Position numbers and translations under genes: made by a program. Under the pieces are notes generated by a model. The model worked only from the letters and a program-made list of their open reading frames with translations, ran no database searches and was not told where the DNA came from. Positions 47,491 through 58,230 of a DNA stretch of 64,000 bases are shown here, one piece after another (the stretch's first letter is position 1; each line of letters starts with the position of its first letter). This stretch comes from Mrakia gelida. Lineage: Eukaryota; Basidiomycota; Tremellomycetes; Cystofilobasidiales; Mrakiaceae. The stretch lies in assembly GCA_024345305.1 (NCBI GenBank), contig BRON01000003.1:1798001-1862000 (forward strand), given 5' to 3'.

Positions 47491-49139
47491 ATGAGTCTTC
47501 GGCCGGAGGACGAGTTCAAGACCGTCGAGCAATACTCCGGTTTGAGCTGCTTCTTTTGCAACATGTGCAAAGAGGGGAAGGATCCAGATCCTTGTGCTCG
47601 TTGCTCGAGGTGAGCTCAACCTTTTCCTTCCTCCGTTCCCTCTCTTCCCCTTCTATTCCTTTCGCCCTCCCAAAATCTCATCTGAACCTTTTCACCTTGT
47701 TTCCCAGAGTCACGTACTGCAGCAAGGAATGTCGGAAATCCGACTCCAAGGTCCATCAGCCCATCTGCTTCGCGATTTCAGCCGTTCTCGAAGCAGCTCC
47801 GGCTCGTCCACCTCCCGTCAACCTCACCACCCCCCGATTACCCAGCGAGATCCAGTCACTCCTTTCCTACTTATACTCGCACCAAATCGATCCACTACGC
47901 AAGGCTTTGGGGAACCGGATGGGAAGGATTTCAACGGGACTCGTCTTCAACGCTCGCCGGTGCGCGTTTTGTCTCAACGATCAGTCGGACGCCGTTGGAC
48001 AGAGGTTGCCTCGTTGTCCAGACTGTGTCTACAGCTTCTAATTGCGGGCTGAGTGTCCGAAGGCTGCTGAAGAGCATAGGAAGTTAGGGTTGTGCTCGAT
48101 GTTGCAGCAGATCGCAGACGACGAGCGATACCTCCAGTTCGTTCTTTTGGTTCTCTCTCGCTCCTTGCGCGTCAAATCAGGTCTATGTAGCTGACTCGGC
48201 TTCACACCTTTCTCTCACCGACTCTCAGAGAATACGAAGTCTACAACCCCGTCGTACGCGTCAAGGCATGGCTTCCTCCTCGCCTCATTCGCACCCTCTC
48301 CCCTCTCCCTCTCGATTGGCCCTCCTACTTCGATTCTCTTCAACTCCCCGCCTCAACCCCACCAGAAGAACTCCGCACCATGATCCAACACTCCCTTTCC
48401 ATCCCTCTCACCATCGTCGCCTCTCTCGAGAGATTCGGACTGCTCTCCAAGTTCTCGGATCCAACAGATCGTCGAACTCTCACCATCCAACTCGTTGGCG
48501 CGGAGAAGTACTTCGAGGTCGACACAGCAGTCGACGAGGAACTCAACCATCTCCTTCCTGGAGTGTCTGCTGTGAGGATCGTGATGGTTGGTGATAAGCT
48601 GGCGGTGAGGTATTCGGGAGCTCGACAGGAGAAGAACTGCAGGGAGTGCAAGAAGGACGGGAGGACGCGTTCGTCTTCGTTTCACCCGTGAGTTTCGTTC
48701 CCTCCTTCTTCAGTTGTCTACCCAAAGAGCCTTCGTTCGAAGTGACCACTCCTCCTGACAATCTTTCTCCTCTTCCCCACCTTCCTCTCAGCTTCAACTA
48801 CTACGAATGGCTACACTACGGCGACTTCCATCCCGACCCTCCCGATCTCATCCTCGCCTTCAACTCAGGAATCTGCGAGTTCCCTCGGAGCTGGTACGAA
48901 ACCGTTCTCTACCTCCTCTTCACCAAATCTCCCGTCGTCTTCACGTCGCTCAACAAGTCCGAAGCGAAGGCGGACGCGAAGGTGATTCGGAGGTTTGGGA
49001 GAGACAGCAGTGATGGGCTCGAGTGGGTGTGGGAGGAGGAGAAGAACCCTTGGGCTAGTGGGAGGAAGCACTTCGACGTACTCTCGCCTGGTTTGATATG
49101 GTCGGAGAATATGTACTGGTTTGGGTTTCGAGGGGTGTA
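47491..49139 (+). pseudogene. MYND zinc-finger protein with MSS51-like C-terminal domain, in-frame stop
   Basis: MSLRPEDEFKTVEQYSGLSC at 47491 leads into a MYND finger assembled over a phase-correct intron: CNMCKEGKDPDPCARCSR plus VTYCSKECRKSDSKVHQPIC. A second Cys cluster follows (RRCAFCLNDQSD, RCPDCVYSF), at which a TAA stop occurs at 48039-48041. Beyond it the same frame continues without gaps: LRAECPKAAEEHRKLGLC, an intron, YNPVVRVKAWLPPRL, IQLVGAEKYFEVDTAVDEEL, and the family's C-terminal domain with DPPDLILAFNSGICEFPRSW and VVFTSLNKSEAKAD, ending FRGV at 49139. The intact downstream frame and splice sites suggest a very recent nonsense change, read-through, or a base error. Yeast MSS51 is a COX1 translational activator in mitochondria; this protein has no clear presequence, so that role should not be assumed. 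Confidence 0.75.
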
Positions 49140-50321
49140 GCTCAGTTCGTTCGCTCGTTCGCTTTCTGCTTCGTCGCTTTGTTCTTGTTTTGTCTTGTCT
49201 CGTCCGAGTTGTTGTGATATCTTAGTCGCGCCGCTCACTGTGTTTTATTTACCCGAGATCGGTCTCTGGACTTCTTGAGGGAGGTTGAAAAACTGCTTGC
49301 ATCGCCCGAGAAGGACGAGGGAAACGAACGCGACCTTCTCGTCGGTCGTTCTCAGTACGGCCTCTACCTTTCACCTGAGCATCTGCTTTTTGACAAAGCG
49401 TACAAGGAGATGTGTAGCTACGCGAGTGTCCTACTTGGAAGGTGTGAGAGACGTATCAGCCCTCTGGAACGCGGATTGTCTGGAAGCTCGACGCGTCGCA
49501 GAAGTCTTAACGATACACTCTGCGCCCTCTATTCAGCTCTTCGAGCAGGTGCCTTCGTTGAAAGGATATGATCAAGTACCACGCATAGTCTCGTGCTGCT
49601 CAAATGTGTTCGAAGGGTGGGAAGGCAGAGAGAGGAAGCGTCGCGACCAAAGAGGAGCGCGATCCTTCCCTCCGCCCGAAGACCTGGTCAGATTTTCATC
49701 TTCAAAACTTTTCTTCCTTGTTTTCTGAAGTCTTCGTAGAACCGCCTGGCCGACGAAGGTGAGCAGGAGAGCGAGATGTATATGATCCCTCGTGAAACTG
49801 CGGGAGGACGGCCTCTCGTCGAAAGAAGAAGTCCTTCGAGCCTGCCCTCCTCTTTTTGCCCTCCATCCTCGCCGAACTTCACCTCTCGTCCAGGTCAGTT
49901 CTCATCCCTCTCATCTCAACTCTTCACCATTCCACTCCCACACACCTCCCCTACCATCCTCTAAAAAGAACGGAGCGAAACGAAGACGAGGAAGGGCAGG
50001 AAGGGTGCTTCAAAAAAGGAAGGGAGGGAAGGAGAAGGGAAGGAAAAGTGTCGAGCTCGTCGAAGTCTTTCCTCCCCTTGGTTGAAGATCTCAAGAGAAG
50101 ATCTTCGTCTCTAGAGCAAGCCCTTCCTCTCTACTTGCATCCCCTTCCCTCGAAAACCTTCCTTCCATTCCCCTCGACCTTCCAGAAACGCTCGTCTCCT
50201 CATCGCTCCGTGCTGGACTTTTCACTTCCCTTCGTCGAACTTCTCGCTGACCCTTTGTTTCTCCCTCCCTTCTCTCTCCCAACTTCGATCTTCCCCTCTC
50301 TTCAGTTTCACTTTACCCAAC
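49140..50321. other. Intergenic with a possible gene remnant
   Basis: Around 49275-49560 two overlapping plus frames hold protein-like stretches (QYGLYLSPEHLLFDKAYKEM in one, LEGVRDVSALWNADCLEARR in the other), as if one coding run had shifted frame. I cannot name a family. From 49870 to 50321 is pyrimidine-rich sequence upstream of RPS0. Confidence 0.4.
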
Positions 50322-51816
50322 ATGGCCACTTCCGCTCTCCCTGCCGTCCTGAACGCTACCGAGGAGGACATCCAGCTCCTTCTCTCGGCCCAGTGCCACA
50401 TCGGATCCAAGAACTGTGACAAGTCCATGGAGCCTTACGTTTGGAAGAGGAGGGCTGATGGTGAGTTCAAAACCTTCTTCTCCTTCTCGTTGAGCCTCTC
50501 TTGAGGATGCAGAGGAGCATGGACCGAAGGAGGGAAGGAGAAAGGAAGCGAGCGATGGGAAGGAGGGAGCGAGGCTGAAAAGAGCCAGCTCGTCGAGCTC
50601 TCCTTTCTCTCTCCCTTCCTTCGTCCTTCGTCTTCCTTCCAGGCTCCTCGACCGCGATGCGCTCATATCGAACAGTAGCTGACCTTCGCTTTCTCGTTTC
50701 TTCCGCTCAGGTATCAACATCATCAACATCGGAAAGACCTGGGAGAAGATCGTCCTCGCCGCCCGAATCCTCGCTACCGTCGACAACCCCAACGACGTTT
50801 GCGTTATCTCGGCCAGGCCTTACGGACACCGAGCTGTCTTGAAGTTCGCTTCCGCTACTGGAGCTCAGGCTATTGCCGGACGATTCACCCCCGGAAACTT
50901 GTGAGTTCTCGAATCCTCGTTCTTCGTTTTTCGCGCGCGCGCCTCGACCTTCCCTCGCTGACTTCCTTTCCCTTCCTCCCTCCCATCCTCTCCTTTCAGC
51001 ACGAACTACATCACCCGATCGTTCAAGGAGCCCCGAGTCATCATCGTCACCGATCCCCGAGTTGATCACCAGGCCATCCGAGAGTCCGCTTTCGTCAACA
51101 TCCCCGTTATCGCTCTCTGTGATACCGACGCTCCCCTCAAGTTCGTCGACGTCGCCATCCCCACCAACAACAAGTCCAAGCACGCTATCGGACTCATCTG
51201 GTGGATGATCGCTCGAGAGACCCTCCGAATCCGAGGAACCATCTCCCGAACCGAGCCCTGGGCCGTCATGTTCGTCCTCGTTTCCCTCGTCTCGTCTCCC
51301 TTCCTCCCTCCTTGCTCAAACGCACAAAATCTTCGACTGACTCTCGTCTTCCTCTTTCTTCTCTTCTCCAGGCCCGACATGTTCTTCTACCGAGACCCCG
51401 AGGAGGTTGAGAAGGAGGCTGCCGACGCTCTCGCCGCTAAGATCCTCGCCGCTGAGGGATCCGCTGAGGCCGTTGCCGAGCCCGCTGCTGGAGAGTGGGA
51501 CGCTTCCCTCCCCGCCATCTCTGCTCAGCCCGCCGAGAGTCCGTTAAACCGTCCCTTTCTTCACTCCTCTCCTCCCTCCTCTTCGTTGCGCGTCCTTCCC
51601 TCCTCGCGTCGTTGTGCTGATTCGTTTCCTTTCCCCTCCCCCCCCCCCCTCCCCATCTCGCACCTCTTTCGTCTCCTCTCCCTCCTTCTTCTTCCTCTTT
51701 CTCTTCTCCTTCTCGCAGACCTTGACTGGTCCGCTGAGAACACCGACTGGGCTGCCGATGCTCCCTCCGGAAACTGGGACGCTGCTCCTGCGGCTACTGA
51801 GGCTCCTGCCGCCTAA
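50322..51816 (+). CDS. RPS0: 40S ribosomal protein uS2 (RPS0/RPSA)
   Basis: Small-subunit ribosomal protein needed for 40S maturation. From [20 protein letters not shown] at 50322: the uS2 blocks [99 protein letters not shown] and [18 protein letters not shown]. The acidic C-terminal tail carries the W-containing repeats ([20 protein letters not shown]) and ends ATEAPAA at 51816. Introns at about 50461-50709 (250 nt, the longest in the gene), 50900-51000, 51270-51371 (GTTCGT donor) and 51541-51719. I searched the long first intron for C/D snoRNA boxes and did not find a convincing pair. The frame is intact. Confidence 0.95.
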
Positions 51817-52439
51817 AGCTACTACCATCGCTGGCGGATGGAACAAAGTCTCTAGATTTTTTCTCCCTTCGCTTACTCTTGGTTTTCGGCTCGAAGGTGT
51901 GCGTGGTTTCTCAAAAATTGCATGTCTTTCAGACGTGCAATCCTTCTTCTCTTTCTCATCCTTCCGTCTCCCTTTCGACTTCTTCTCCCTTCGTTTACGA
52001 CCCGTCTCAAAGATTGTATTGCTCTTCTCCTTTTCCTTACTGGCCTTTCGATCTCTTGCAAGTCAACAGATCGAGAATGTGCGAGCAGGGGAGAGGAGGA
52101 AGGCAAGAAAGAAGAGCGAGCGAGCGAAACTTCGAGACGCGTGAATCGAGCGACGAGACGCGCGAGCAGTCCTTCTTCTTCGATTCTCCTGCGACAACGA
52201 ACCAACTTCGGGCGATGAGACTGCATCGAGTCTCGTCCCCTCCTATCCCTCTATCTCCTCTCCCGAACTCTCGCTCGAAAAAATGACCTCGTCATGGTTC
52301 GCGCAGGCTGAACGAACACGCAGGTTCTCGACGACCAGGGAGCTCTCGTTTCGAGGAGGAGAGCTCGACCCTTCGTTTCTCTACTCCTCAACCCACCACC
52401 CCGCCCTCCCCCTTTTCCTCTTCTTTCTTCTTCTCTACC
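51817..52439. other. Intergenic, RPS0 3' UTR and helicase 5' region
   Basis: Pyrimidine-rich 3' flank, then a mixed leader up to the helicase ATG. No gene seen. Confidence 0.5.
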
Positions 52440-55322
52440 ATGTCCGCTCCTCACCAGCGACCTTCTCCCGGCCCTACGAACCCTTCCAAGCGACCTAGAA
52501 ACAGGACTCGAGGAGGAAAGTCGGGAGGAGCTGGAGCTCCTTCAGCCCAGCAACCCACCGCTGCTCCTGCCATCCCTGCTGCTTTCTCGGGTGTTTCGAC
52601 TCCTAGTGAGTTTCGTCCTTGACTCGCAGGTGAGGTTGGATGCTCGGAGACTGACCTGTTCTCTCTGCTTTGTTGTGTGTCGAGCAGCTTCGGGCGTTAT
52701 GACCCCTCAAACGGTCGACATGGACGTCGACGACGTTCTCGCTCCTACGGCCACCAAGCATCTCTCAGATAAGAAGTTCTCGGATTTCCCTATCAGGAGC
52801 GATCTTCTCCAGGGTATCCCCTTCGAGCGATGTACTGAAGGTCAGTCTTGCGGAGCTCAAACGCGAGCTCGGGTGCCCTTCTTTTTGCGAGCTCGAGCTC
52901 ACCTTCCTTCCTTCCTCCCTCCTCCCTCCCTCCCTCTCTTTCTTTCTTCCCTCCTTCGAAACAACAGTGCAAGCCAAGACTCTCCCTGCTATCCTCGCTG
53001 GTGGTGACGTCCTCGCTCAGGCCAAGACCGGAACTGGAAAGACTCTCGGATTCCTCGTCCCCACCCTCCAGTCCCTCGTCTCCCTCCCCACTCTCCCTCC
53101 AGCATCCCAAACCTCCATCCTCATCCTCTCCCCCACTCGAGAGCTCGCTCTTCAAATTGCCACTGCGGCCGAGCCCTTCCTCCGCTTCCTTCCTCACCAG
53201 TACGGAATTCAGACCGCTATCGGAGGAACGTCGATGGACAAGGACTTGAAGGCTCTTCGAGCGAGGAGAGCCGATATCCTCGTCGCTACTCCCGGAAGGC
53301 TGTTGGATCACATCGAGAACCACGGGCTCGGAGAGAGGTTGAAGGGAGTCAAGTGGGTCGTGTTGGACGAGGCGGATAGACTTCTCGAGCAGGTGAGTCG
53401 CTCGTCGTGCTGTCCTTCGCGTACAGTCTCACTCCAACGAGCCGAGAGCTGATCGCTTTCTTCTCCTTTCTTGGTCGTTTTCGTATCGTAGGGTTTCAGG
53501 AAGGAGATCCTCAAGATCCTTGGAGCTCTTCCCAACCGAGCTCAGCAGCCTCGACAGACCCTCCTCTTCTCGGCCACCATCCCCGCTGAGGTCCACACCG
53601 TCGCCAACGTCGCTCTTCTTCCCAACCACACCTTCATCTCGACGCTCACCGAGGAAGATCGTTCGTTCTCGTTTCCTCTCTGCTCGGCGACCTCGCCTGA
53701 ACGGACGCGTCTTCGCGCATTACAACTGACGCGTCTCCCTTCTTCTTCCTTCGGTTCTGTTCAACAGAGAACACTCACGCTCACGTTGAGCAGCGATACG
53801 CCGTCGTCGACCTTGCCGACTCTCTTCCTGCTGCCCTCAAGATCATCGAGAAGGAGAAGGCTGCCAACCCCACCGGATGGAAGAGTTCGTCGCTTCGTTC
53901 CTTCCTCTCCTCCCCTCCGCGCGGCCTTCTCCTTTCCTCGTCCTCGAGTCTGACCTACCAAACCCTCCTCTTCATCTTCCCTTCCAGTCATGGCTTTCTT
54001 CCCTACCGCTCGAGCCACCGGACTCGCCTACGAGGTCTTCCAGCAGCTCAACCTCGGACCTACCTGGGAAATCCACTCTCGAAAGTCCCAATCTCAGCGA
54101 ACCAAGGCTGCCGACGAGTTCAAGCTCGCTCGATGTGGTGTTCTCTTCTCCTCCGACGTTACCGCTCGAGGAATCGATGTCCCTGGAGTGAGTCCAAGCC
54201 CAACAATGTCTCGAACGAACCTTTCGAAGAAGGAAAGGAACGAGGAGGCACGCGAGCTGACTCGTTTCATTTCTCGCTTCGCGCTCTGTTTCCTCCCAGG
54301 TCACCTCCGTCCTCCAAGTCGGTCTCCCCGCCTCCGCCGAGCAGTACACCCATCGACTCGGACGAACCGCCCGAGCTGGAGCTTCGGGACACGGAACGCT
54401 CATCCTCACCGCCTCGGAATCCTTCTTCCTCAAGAAGCGAGACGTCATGGGTCTGGGACTCAAGGAGATGGAGGGAGCTAGGACCGAGATGGCTGGAGCT
54501 GGGCTTGCTAACGAGAGGCAGAAGATCAACAAGGTCTTGGACACGATTGGAAACGAGGCGAAGGCTCAGGGTCAGTCGCCTTTCGTTTCATTCGAGACGC
54601 GTCTTTCTTTCTCTTTTCGGCGCGTTACTGACTCTCGACTCTCTGTATCTTCGTTCTTCTGCAGCCTACCAAGCCTGGCTCGGATTCTACAACTCGTCGC
54701 TTAGGGATCTTCGATGGACTCAGGACATCCTCGTTCAGAACGCGAACGAGTACGCCTTGATCGCTCTCGTGAGTTTTCTCTCCTTCCTCTCTTTCTTTCC
54801 CGATCTCGAAAGCTGACTCGACACTCTCTTATTCTACAGCGATACCGAGGACCCGAAGGAGAAGGATCTACTCCTCCTCTTCTCGCGAAGACGGTCGGAA
54901 AGATGGGACTCAAGGGAGTTCGAGGATTGAACATCGTTCGAGAGCTTCCTGGAGCTTCTGGAGGAGGAGGAGGAGGAGGACGTGGTGGAGGAGGAGGACG
55001 AGGTGGGGGAGGAGGAGGACGAGGTGGAGCTCGAGGAGGAGGAGGAGGAGGAGGAGGAGGTCGAGGAGGATTCGCGACTGGACCCGTCTCCGTTCCCGGA
55101 TCAGGAGGACGACCCATGGCTACCACCGGTCCTCAAGCTCGAATCGGAGGTCCACGAATCGGAGGTCCCCCTATCGGGGGTCCTCCTCCTCACATGGCGT
55201 CCGGTGGAGGTCGAGGAGCTGGAGGAGGAGGAAGGGGACGAGGTGCGCCGAGGGGAGGAGCTCGAGGAGGACGAGGAGGAGCTGGAGGCTTCGACGCGGC
55301 GAGTGCTATCCACTTCGACTAG
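52440..55322 (+). CDS. DEAD-box RNA helicase, MSS116/DBP-like, with RGG tail
   Basis: ATP-dependent RNA helicase. From MSAPHQRPSPGPTNPSKRPR at 52440, a basic N-terminus with GGKSGG. Helicase core motifs: Q-motif region FSDFPIRSDLLQGIPFERCT, motif I AQAKTGTGKT, Ia SPTRELALQI, Ib ATPGRLLD, II VLDEADRLL, III FSATIP, then IV (KIMAFFPTARATGLAYEVF), V (LFSSDVTARGIDVPGV) and VI (YTHRLGRTARAG). The arrangement plus the extension YQAWLGFYNSSLRDLRW fits the MSS116 subgroup, which includes mitochondrial splicing helicases. The C-terminus (54958-55300) is an RGG/Gly-rich RNA-binding tail ending AASAIHFD. About nine introns, phases consistent. No strong mitochondrial presequence is evident, so a nuclear or nucleolar site is equally possible. 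Confidence 0.9.
54958..55290 (+). repeat. GGA/GGT repeat coding the RGG tail
   Basis: Tandem Gly codons with interspersed CGA/CGT Arg codons. Every frame of this purine-rich tract is open, which makes overlapping frames on both strands meaningless. Confidence 0.8.
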
Positions 55323-56377
55323 ATCATGTCGTGATAGGGTACTTGTTGGGGTCTGGGACGCTTTGCTTTGCTTGACTTTTTGCTTGACTTTAGACTGAAC
55401 GACGAGATAACGACCGCTTTCTTAGACGCGTCTCGACTTTTGCTTACCCTTCGACTTAGACTAATTTTCGAGACTTCGAACCTTTCGTTCTTGATGACCT
55501 TCTACTTCTTCGAGTGGCCTCTCGGTTGATGGAAGTAGGAGCAATGCCTGCGACGACGACGCGACGAGAAAGCACGAGGGAAGGAGGCTTCGGTCCCCTT
55601 CGCGAGCTCACCTCGAACCATCATCTTCTTCGTTCCTCCTTCTATCCCCTTCTCGTCCTGACGGTCTCACGGTCTCACCTCCTTCTCTTCTCTCCGCCTG
55701 CTCTTCCTCTAGCTTCTCATCCAACCCTCTCTACTCGCAGGTCGACGACGGCGTCCAAAAATCCTCGGGCGAGAGAGCTCAACGAGACCTCCCTTCCATT
55801 CGCTCGTCCGAGCTTTTCAGCCCCAACCCTCTCTCGCCAAGTTCCTCCCCCGACCTCTCTGAATCATGCTTCTCCGACAAGTCCAATTTGGCTCCTCGTG
55901 CTCTACGATAGGTCCATCTTCAAGCCTTCTTCGCGGCAGCCAGGTCTCGGTCGAAACGAAGGAAAGGAAGCTTCACAAAGACGGACGGTTTCTTCGCCGT
56001 CTTCCCTCCTCTTCCCTTCAATTTGTCGCTTACAGAACTCGCACAGGGCTACCAATAGATACCAACTGACCGTCTACTCGCTCGGACAGCTCGAAACCTG
56101 CTTTCTCGCTCAGCAGCCTCTCTCCTCGCGATTCGGCGACGTCGGTTCGCCCCCGCTCTTCCCTCTCGAAAGCCCTTCATGGAAGCTGGGGAAGAAACGC
56201 TCGGTGGAGAATTTGATTGCCAAGGTCTCGTATCAGACAACTCCAGCGTGGATCTTCTGGACTTTCCCTCCTGACATCCACTTCCTCTTTCTTCCGCCTC
56301 TTCCTCCCCCTTCACGCCCCTTTCCCTTTTCCCTTCCCTTTCCTTCCCTCCAACCTTAACGACTCACCTCACCAACG
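55323..56377. other. Long intergenic region between helicase and BIM1-like genes
   Basis: 1,055 bp. A 281-codon open frame (55514-56359) lacks any recognisable domain, has a biased low-complexity content and ends in the pyrimidine-rich leader of the next gene, so I leave it out. No RNA gene seen. Confidence 0.5.
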
Positions 56378-57808
56378 ATGCTCTCCACCTCCTCTCTCCT
56401 CGCTCTCCTCAGCGCTGCTGCCTCTGTCCAGGCCCTCGTGGTTCCCAAGGACGTCGCGGCCGCTCCTCGTTCGTCCCTCTCGTTTCTTACTGGTTGTTCG
56501 AGGGTTCTGTCCTTCCTTCCTTCTTCATTCGCTGACAAGGTTTCCTCTCTCGTCTTTTCATGAGGATCCTGCAGTCTCTCTCGTCTACCCTGTTCGTGCT
56601 TTCATCATTTTCTCGAGAGAGGTCGAGCAGCAGCAAGGAAACGATGGACTTCTTCGTCGTCTTCCTTTGGACTGACTCCCCCCTTTCCCTTGCACCTCTC
56701 TTTCTCCAGGAGTCGAGAGGAAACACTGCTGCTACTCAAGCTATCTCTCCCTGCCAGGGCTTCGAGATGGATACCGGAGATCGAACCCTCTTCCCGATGA
56801 GTGAGTCGGACGACCTCTCTCGTTTTTCGTTCGACGACTCCCATCTCTTCACTTCTGACGCCTTCCCTCTTCGTTCAGCCGGTGGTAAACTCGCCTTCCA
56901 GGCCAGTGGAACCGCTAACGATGTTCAGATCTCCTACTCGACTTCTGCTACTGCTCTCCTCGCCGAGTTCAAGGTCCGATCCCTCCATCAGCGACGACGA
57001 GCGACGCGTTTTGATTCGTGAACTGATGCGATCTCGCTCTCTTCTTCCCAGCCTTTGCTTCCTGAGGCTTCCTCCATCATCGCTGGACACTCTTGCTTCA
57101 TCGCTCCCGACTTTTCGACTCTTGGATACTCTGCTGGAGAGGTGGTTACTTTCAACATCGCTTACACGAACGCGAACACGGGCGCTGAGGGATACGAGGT
57201 GAGTCGACTTCGTCTCGCGTCTTCCTCGTTCATCTGCTGACCCTCACTTCTCTCCCTCCTCTTCTTTCAGTGCGCTGATGTTCGACTTGAGGCCACCTCC
57301 GACTACACCGAATCTGTATCGATGTGGTGAGCATCTCGTTCATTCCTCTTTTCTCTCGTCGCGTCGAGTCGAGGTTCAAAAAGCTGATCGCGTCGTCATC
57401 TCTTCCCTTTCGCCCTCTCCTCGCTCTTTCTTCTCTTCATCGCAGCTTCAATACCACCATCTCAGCCACCTCCAGCTCCACCGATTCCACCGTCTCCTCC
57501 TCTGCTCTCTCCTCCGCCGAGGCTGGCGCGATCGGAGGGTCCGTCGGTCTCGTTTTCACCCTCGCCGTCGTCGCGCTCGCTCTCGAAGTGCTCTACAAGA
57601 CTGGACGTATCGCTTTCGGGAAGAAAAACGTCGCGGGACAGGGAGTTACCCCTCTTGCACAGAAGGGAATGAGGCAGGTGAGTCGTGTCTTCGCTCGTCG
57701 TCTTTGTGCTTTCGTCGTCCGTCTTTCGTTTTGGCTGACCTTTGGCTCTCTCATCCTTTCGAATGCGCCGTTCAGTCGTCCTCTTTCGAGACCTTCGAGA
57801 AGCACTAG
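56378..57808 (+). CDS. BIM1-like (LPMO-like fold) cell-surface protein
   Basis: Signal peptide MLSTSSLLALLSAAASVQAL at 56378. Exon 1 ends at 56468 before a GTTCGT donor; a 17-nt microexon (56575-56591) then restores LSLVYPESRG. The BIM1/X325-type domain follows: ISPCQGFEMDTGDRTLFPM, GGKLAFQASG, VQISYSTSATALLAEF, PLLPEASS, HSCFIAPDFSTLGYSAGEVV and YECADVRLEA. Next are a Ser/Thr-rich stretch and a transmembrane helix (AGAIGGSVGLVFTLAVVALA), a short cytosolic tail and a stop at 57808. Fungal BIM1 proteins help copper uptake and bind copper through an N-terminal His of the mature chain. Here the mature start (VVPKDVAAAPLSLVYPE) shows no such His, so classical copper binding is doubtful. Most relatives are GPI-anchored; this one seems to be held by a true membrane helix. 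Confidence 0.75.
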
Positions 57809-58230
57809 GTCGTCTCGCCGTTCGCGGAGAAGGGAGCGTACGCAGACCGGAAGCGGGAAAAGAGGTGCTCGACGTCGTCGCGTGTCAGTTTTTGTTTCGT
57901 TCGGATATCCTTTGCGTAGCTCTTGAAACGGGGGCTCATGTGAGATGATCCTGCTCGATTATCTATGTCTTCGATATTAGCTCTCTCTATGCAGAAATGC
58001 ACGTTCGCTTGCAGTAAGTCGAGTCGTCGACTTCAACTTGCACGAGAGAGGATTCAAGCTAGTGTTGTAATCCGTCATTGATCATGGTCGTAGACCTAAC
58101 AGGTCGGCCTCCGCGTCAGAACTCTCGATCTGAGGGAGAGAAGAGGGAAGAGAGTCAGCGAGGAGGCGAGGCGAGGGAAAGAGAAGGAAAGGACGAGACG
58201 TGAAACTGACCTCGTCGTTGACGTGGGCGC
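57809..58230. other. Convergent intergenic region
   Basis: Lies between the BIM1-like stop and the MYND gene stop. A minus-strand intron-like stretch (GTCAGT near 58214, GCTGACTC, CCTCAG near 58133) follows the MYND stop and could be a 3' UTR intron. Confidence 0.45.

Noticed and set aside
50461..50709. Possible snoRNA in the long first intron of RPS0
   Set aside because: No RTGATGA C box paired with a CTGA D box at the intron ends, and no clear H/ACA hairpin.
54701..55126. Proline-rich minus-strand frame
   Set aside because: Antisense of the Gly/Arg tail of the helicase; composition alone keeps it open.
55514..56359. 281-codon plus frame before the BIM1-like gene
   Set aside because: Low-complexity content, no family resemblance, no splice support; ends in the pyrimidine-rich leader of the next gene.
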